From: Phaffia rhodozyma | Taxonomy: Eukaryota; Basidiomycota; Tremellomycetes; Cystofilobasidiales; Mrakiaceae | Assembly: GCA_014706385.1 (NCBI GenBank) | Contig: JACGZH010000011.1 | Span: 868,001 to 932,000, forward strand | Reading direction: 5' to 3' | Length of the DNA stretch: 64,000 nucleotides | Shown here: piece after piece, positions 58,718-64,000 of the stretch | Numbering within the stretch: position 1 is the stretch's first letter | Layout: the number at the start of each line of letters is the position of its first letter | Notes under the pieces: generated by a model | Database searches by the model: none | What the model was told of the DNA's origin: nothing | Seen by the model: the letters and a program-made list of their open reading frames with translations, nothing else | Position numbers and translations under genes: made by a program

Positions 58718-59387
58718 TAAGTTGAACAACACCAAAATATCAGACATCCTCATACCAATATCTCAACCAATCGCGTACAGTTCTTCTGCTTTTTTATTTT
58801 TATTCTTTATCTTTCCTTCTTTTTATTTATTTATTTCTTTTGGGCGGGGAGGTCTTTCTTTTGGGACTTCATTCTTTCTTTTGGGATTTACTCTGTCTCT
58901 TTCTTTTGGGATTTTTCTTATTTCTTCTTTTCGTCAAATTCTCTTTTCGTCTCTTCTCTCAACCACTCAAGCGCAGGCTGGTTACTGTGTTGCATCCATC
59001 ATCGACTAGATTTAGTGTTTTTCACTTCTCTTGGTTTCTAGCATTTCCCTAGATTACATACATTGCACTTTTAAACCTCAATAAAAGGTCATTTATAGAT
59101 TGAGTTCTTCTGAAGCACCCATTATCTCTTTATCCTTCTTTCAATCAACACATTTAGCGCTAGAATGCGTAAATCGTTCGAGATCAACAAACGAACGAAC
59201 AGAAAGATTGAAATCCAGAATGAGGAGGCACATAGGGTGACTAACCATATTACATAAGCATTGACGATAATTTGGAAATTCCCCTCTCGTCGACTCTGAA
59301 CAAAATGTGAGCACTCTCCCTCCACCTGGCACGCATCCAAGCTCTGACGGCCATTTCTCTCTCCTTCTGCAACCGAACGACAACGTT
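58718..59387 (+). other. intergenic, paralogue B 3' region and PPR-gene promoter
   Basis: 670 bases. The region 58840-58930 repeats TTTCTTTTGGGA three times. No gene seen. Confidence 0.5.
58855..58915 (+). repeat. short TTCTTTTGGGA tandem repeats
   Basis: Three dispersed copies of TTTCTTTTGGGA within 60 bases, in a T-rich 3' flank. Confidence 0.6.
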
Positions 59388-62300
59388 ATGATACTATGTA
59401 GTCCATCTAGGGTGTCCTCTCGATGGACCGTATCGGTCTCACGCTCGACGGTTCTCCAATTGACAACACTCCACTCTAGATCGTTCTCAAGATCGAATCC
59501 TTTGGATCATCGAGTCGTGCCAGAAAGAAACATCTTTCAGCCGCATTCAAAGAGGCCGTTGAACGAGAGAGAGAAAGAGTACGCTATCAACTCTCTTGAT
59601 TCAAATGACAACTTGGTCCTCTTGTAATGGCTGACCGATGATACTCTCATTGTGGTCTTTCTCTTTTGGGTCGGTCGTGCTTCTTTCTCTAGGGAAAAGA
59701 GTATCGAGGAACAGCTCACGCCTCTGACAGGACATAAGCTCAAAGACAGGATGAAGGGGATAAAAGTCCAGAGCAAATATTTCAAGGAACAGGTTCTTCG
59801 ACAGGATAGAGAGATTGCTACCGAGGTCTGTCGTCCACTCAACGTTCTGACTTCTCGCGATGGCATATGTTCCTCTGCGTGTACTTGCGTCATATACCTT
59901 GGACAAAACTCACTGTTTTAACAAATCTCTTCTTCTGTATCCATGCTGGCTTCGTAGGAGGCAATCAAAGATCTTCCTCCTTTGACTGAAGAAGAGATCG
60001 AAGACTTTTATCTCAATTTGCTTGCCTCAGGAAATGAGCTCGGTAATATTCCACACCTCGCGTCACCCACCCATCCCGCTCCTGCGTCTTCCTTCCCTCC
60101 GGCTCAGGACAAGCAAGCCGGATCAGAACAAATTGACCAAGGCCGACAGAATCTTCTCAAATCAATCTCCTCTGGAGGAGAAGGAACAATACCGTCACTC
60201 AAAGACCTTGAAACATGGGAGCCAGACCGTGAGGTACGAAAAGTTTCTGAAGCCTCAGATCTCTTTGGCGAAGAGGACGAGGAGCCGGAATTGGTGATGG
60301 TCGGCGCAAGACCTGATCAGACGCCAAAGCTCAAATCTATGGAGATAAAGAGGGAGAATAAAGTCGAAAGGACAAAAGAGGATAGTGATTGGAGCGCGAA
60401 ATCGCTGTTTGAGTTGAACTCACTATTCGAAAACCAGGCCGATATCTCGAAGAACTGGGAGGGAAACGCAACGAAGAGTGAACAAAATTCTGAGGAGATC
60501 ACATCAAACACCGAACGAACAGACGAGCCTGACCTTCAAGATACCTCATCGGCCTTGTCTACCTCCTCGAGCATCACTGATACTACCTCCTCGGCCGCGG
60601 TGGCTGACACTCCCATGCATACTCTGCCTAACTCTTTTCAAAAGCAGTTTCGTTCACTACAAAACCTACCTCCCTTGCCCTCCCCTCCACAGTCAGAGAT
60701 TCTCAACAAATTAGAAAAGCTCGTGTTGGACCTCCCGTCGAACGTGTTTCCTAGACCATCACTCGTTGGCTTGGATAAAGAGACACAGCCGTCGAAACGT
60801 CAAGGCCGCCGGAAAAATGATGTCCCTCTTGGACTGATCACCACCAACGAATGGCGCAAGATGATAACGGATGCGGTTCACGAAGCTGATAACTACATTT
60901 CAAGACTTCCTGTGGAAGTACAAACCCAACTAAAACCGTTGCGTCAGTTGAGGAATAAGATGACGGTCGATGCCAAAAGAGTGAGACAGTTCACGCCTTT
61001 GGAGAAGGTTGTGAATGCTCTGGAAGGGAAGGCACTTGAGCAGAGTATCAAGGCCTTAACGTTAATGTCAAAGTCTGGAGAGAGTGTATGGAAAGAAGGA
61101 TTTGAGATGGTTCTAGATGGGTTTGCCAAGAGAGGAGACTTGGCCGGAGTTCAGTCAACCTTACACGCAATGCAAACATGTGAGTCGCTCCTTCTGAAAG
61201 ACATTCATCGTAGAAAGATGATCGAATACATGTACAACCAAGCTCAATAGAGTCGAACGATTCACTTCTTTCCTAAAATTTTATCAGGTGGTGCCAAAAT
61301 AACAGCAAGTGCCCACTCTCACCTGATAATTGCCCGCCTTTCTAACGCCGACCTCCCGGGCGCCATCACTACGCTTCATTCTCTCGAGGATCAATCGATA
61401 TTTGTCCCCGAAAAGACTTATATTTCCTTGATAGAACCTCTACTCCACTCTGAAATTCCAGCTCACCGAGCAACCGGATTTAATCTCTTTGCTCACATGC
61501 GGCTTGTCGCTTATGCAACCCCACAGCGCGAGGCATTTATCTCTCTTATCAAGGCATGTGGCTCATCGACTGATCCTCAGCCTGAACGAGCGCTTGATCT
61601 CTGGAAAGAGATGACCGAGGAGCATGGCTATCTGCCCGAGGTCAATGCTTTCAATGCTGCGTTGTGCGCGTTAGTGCCGGTAGGTAGGTTCTGGGGAGAA
61701 GCCCTTCGGATGTTTAAGACCATGTTGGACTTCTACAAATACTCCGTCCCAGCTGGAGTAATTCCTGGTCAGAGCGCCCAAGAACAGGGCGAGTCTGAAC
61801 AGAGGAAGATGTATACTCCGAATAGAGAGACGTTCGAATTGCTTCTCCAAGGAGCGGCCAAGAACGGCGACTTGGCGAGGACGAGGTGGGTATTGACTGA
61901 GATGATTCGGTTCTCGAGATCGTCTCATGGTGGGGATGCGGTTGCACCAAGGAGTAGGACGTTGGAGCTTGCGTTGATGGCTTATGCGGCTGCAAAACCG
62001 TCGCTCGTGAGAGGGATGGTCAAGCTTAACCGAAAAAAGAAGGAGGGTAAGAAGGAGAGAACAGACAGAAAGAAGGCAACGGGAGGAGAGGTTAGCAACA
62101 TCGACTTGGCCACCGGTAAGGATGAAGATGGAAAGGCGGCTTTTAAGGAGACATTTGATATGTCTACATCCCCGTCTGGATCTTTGAACTCTCCTCCGAC
62201 ATCATCAATCGTCTCAGGCCTGACAGCTGAAGCCACCACCGCCACACTAACGGCAGCATCATCATCATCATCATCATCATCTACCTCATCTACCTCATCA

Positions 62301-63554
62301 AACGAGAAAGGCGTATCTGACCCTCCTTCGCCCAAAAAGGAATCTCAGCCAGCCCCTAGTGTTGCTTCCCCTTACCTCCCTCAAACGTCTCAAGAAATTC
62401 TTCATGAAGCCAACGTTCTTTTATCCCATGCCTACAATGACTCGCATATCTATGTAATCAACCCTGATTGGCGATCACCGTCCAACCATCCACCTCCACT
62501 TCGATTCGTTCAAATGACCCCTCGATTGGTAAATTCGTACCTTTCGGTGGTATACCACCATGCTTCGTCCTTGACCCATTGTGTCGAACGATTCAGAAAC
62601 GTTTGGTCAGAAGTCAAGGTCAGACCAAACGGGTGGTCGTACTTGCATATCCTTCAACGGTTGATGACCGTAAATTCGTCAGATAGACAGAGAGCAGCGA
62701 AGGAAGCATTTGAGATTTTCAAAGAGTGGCAGGCGTTTGAGAGGAAGGTAGAGAACATGGGCGAGAAGGAAGAACTCTCGAAAGGGGCGACGTTCGCAAA
62801 GTCACTGAAGGAGAGTCTGGGGTTAAATGAGAGAAACATCGAAGGAGTCTGGGTGTACATGATTCGAATCATGACGAGGCAAGTCCCAGTCTCTTCTTAC
62901 TATCAATCATTCATTCATTATTTATACTTATTCGCTTTGACTCTTTCTACTTCTCTTTGTTCCTTGTATTCTTCTTTGTTTTCATTTTCCATCCTCTCCG
63001 ACAGAGCGGATGAACTGTCTTTGGCGGATTCGATCCTACGACGATTTGTCGAACTGTATCCGCCGTCCCTTATTGGATCTTCTTCTATACCAGCTCTTCC
63101 TTCGAAATCGTTGGTCCGAATGATTCCCCGTCATACTATCCGACCTGATCCTCTTCCGCCTCATCTGGTCTGGCCAGACGTTCGAGCGCTTCACGCTCGA
63201 TACGTCGTTTATCAGCAGGGCTCAAAGATTGCCCATCTCACATATGTCATTTTGACTTATGAGTTTGCTCTTCGACGATACCGAGCGGCCAAATTGAACG
63301 AAGGATCTGAGGGTCAAACCAGACGAAAGGAGGCTCAGTTAGATGCCGTGTTGGTTGCGAAACAGGAGAAGCAATGGGAGAACAGGAAGAACAGGAAGAA
63401 GAAAGGCAGACGAGGACTTCGCACGTTGGATGATTTCGAAGGACTCTACCACGTGCCGGATAAGACAGTGATAGATCGGAAGGACTGGAAAGTCTTGAGG
63501 ACACGGGGACAGAGAGCGATGGAGACTCATCTGAGAGGTAAAAAGCAGTACTAG
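59388..63554 (+). CDS. PPR-type protein, probably mitochondrial RNA factor
   Basis: Five exons: 59388-59623, 59693-59825, 59958-61179, 61288-62878, 63005-63554; 1243 aa if the last intron is removed. The N-terminus MILCSPSRVSSRWTVSVSRS is Arg/Ser/Thr-rich without acids, fitting a mitochondrial presequence. Helical pairs of PPR type run from about residue 420: SAHSHLIIARLSNADLPGAI, TTLHSLEDQ, FISLIKACGSSTD, ERALDLWKEMTEEHGYLPEV, NAFNAALCAL, FELLLQGAAKNGDLARTRWV and NSYLSVVYHHASSLTHCVER. A Ser/Thr-rich low-complexity insert splits the array. The C-terminus is basic (KQEKQWENRKNRKKKGRRGL). Such proteins stabilise, process or activate translation of organelle transcripts; the target is unknown. 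Between 62879 and 63004 an in-frame segment behaves as a GC-AG intron. Confidence 0.8.
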
Positions 63555-63791
63555 GTACGAATGTGTCGTAGGAGCATATCGATAAGTATATATATAGTTT
63601 TTTTCTTTCTTTCAGATGCTTGTCACTTGTCCAATCTTTACAAGACTTAATCAATACGCAAACAAAGTACGAAGTCGTAGATCTTAACGAGAGAAAGACG
63701 GAGATACAACAATTGCATCGAAGAAGAAAGAAAAAAAAAACAGCAATAAAGAAAGTAAAAAGTCTTAATGAAAACAAAAATGAATAAGACC

Positions 63792-63985
63792 TCATCCACC
63801 TCCAATCTCCGCTCCATGATCTCTCAACTTTCGGTCGACCTTATCCAATGCACCTTCGCTTTTTTCACTGTTCTCATCTAACGAGAACGAAGGAACTTGA
63901 GTCAACCCAGGTCTTTTCTCAGCTGTTGATGACACGTCATGAGATGTTGTCGCCATCGCCGAAGATAACCCAACAGATGAAGTTT
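63792..63985 (-). CDS. 3'-terminal exon of an unrecognised gene
   Basis: Minus-strand exon preceded by a TTTTCAG acceptor at 63986-63988 and ended by TGA at 63792-63794. It encodes TSSVGLSSAMATTSHDVSST, then EKRPGLTQVPSFSLDENSEK and LDKVDRKLRDHGAEIGGG. The rest of the gene lies beyond the window. The sequence is Ser-rich and disordered with a short charged helix at its end; no family recognised. It is convergent with the PPR gene, with only 237 nt between stops. Confidence 0.6.
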
Positions 63986-64000
63986 CTGAAAAGGGAAGAT

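Noticed and set aside
1..64000. CRISPR arrays, rRNA genes, tRNA genes and intact transposon or retroelement genes
   Set aside because: I looked for regular spaced repeats, T-loop motifs and transposase or reverse-transcriptase motifs and found none convincing. I could not run a covariance search, so a tRNA or snoRNA could be missed.

Overview
This window is nuclear DNA from an intron-dense fungus. It carries about 21 protein genes, most broken by short introns (about 50-160 nt) with GTRNGT-like donors, CTNAC-like branch sites and YAG acceptors. The gene set includes NSE4, ROT1, NOC3, NSA2, an importin-9/Kap114 karyopherin, a Zn2Cys6 factor and a Pmp3 proteolipid. Together with many very small exons and balanced base composition, this suggests a basidiomycete yeast, most likely a tremellomycete (Phaffia/Cystofilobasidiales-like). 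That placement is inference; no rRNA or marker confirms it.

Layout. 1-13 kb: 3' end of a zinc alcohol dehydrogenase; PUF6 (-); a small CoA-binding-fold protein (+); a 714-aa Ser/Pro-rich protein (+); two unrecognised minus-strand genes, one with a possible mitochondrial presequence. 13-26.6 kb: a flavin-reductase-fold protein (+), ROT1 (-), NSA2 (+), ribosomal protein eL33 (+), a small unknown (+), a large-subunit catalase (-) and PMP3 (+). 27.5-38.2 kb: SMG6/EST1-like PIN protein (-), NSE4 (-) and NOC3 (+), the last two divergent from a 275-bp spacer. 38.8-49.7 kb: a polyglutamine Zn2Cys6 factor (-) and a 17-exon importin-9 (-). 49.7-59.4 kb: a gene-poor stretch with a diverged inverted repeat and two paralogous secreted-protein genes (+). 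59.4-64 kb: a large PPR-like, probably mitochondrial protein (+), then the 3' end of an unrecognised minus-strand gene.

Most exon models were rebuilt by hand by requiring reading frame, splice consensus and family homology to agree. Spliced lengths were multiples of three for every complete model, and those for NSA2 (260 aa) and eL33 (106 aa) match their families. Four genes serve ribosome production (PUF6, NSA2, NOC3, eL33); the others are mostly housekeeping (nuclear import, SMC5/6 complex, mRNA decay, ER folding, peroxide removal).

I found no CRISPR array, rRNA, convincing tRNA or intact transposon, and no clearly new multi-gene system. The most interesting signals are the micro-exons (including a start-codon-only exon and a probable start codon split by an intron), likely GC-AG introns, one in-frame GC-AG intron that may be retained, the secreted paralogue pair with very different intron content, and CACGTG sites upstream of many housekeeping genes.
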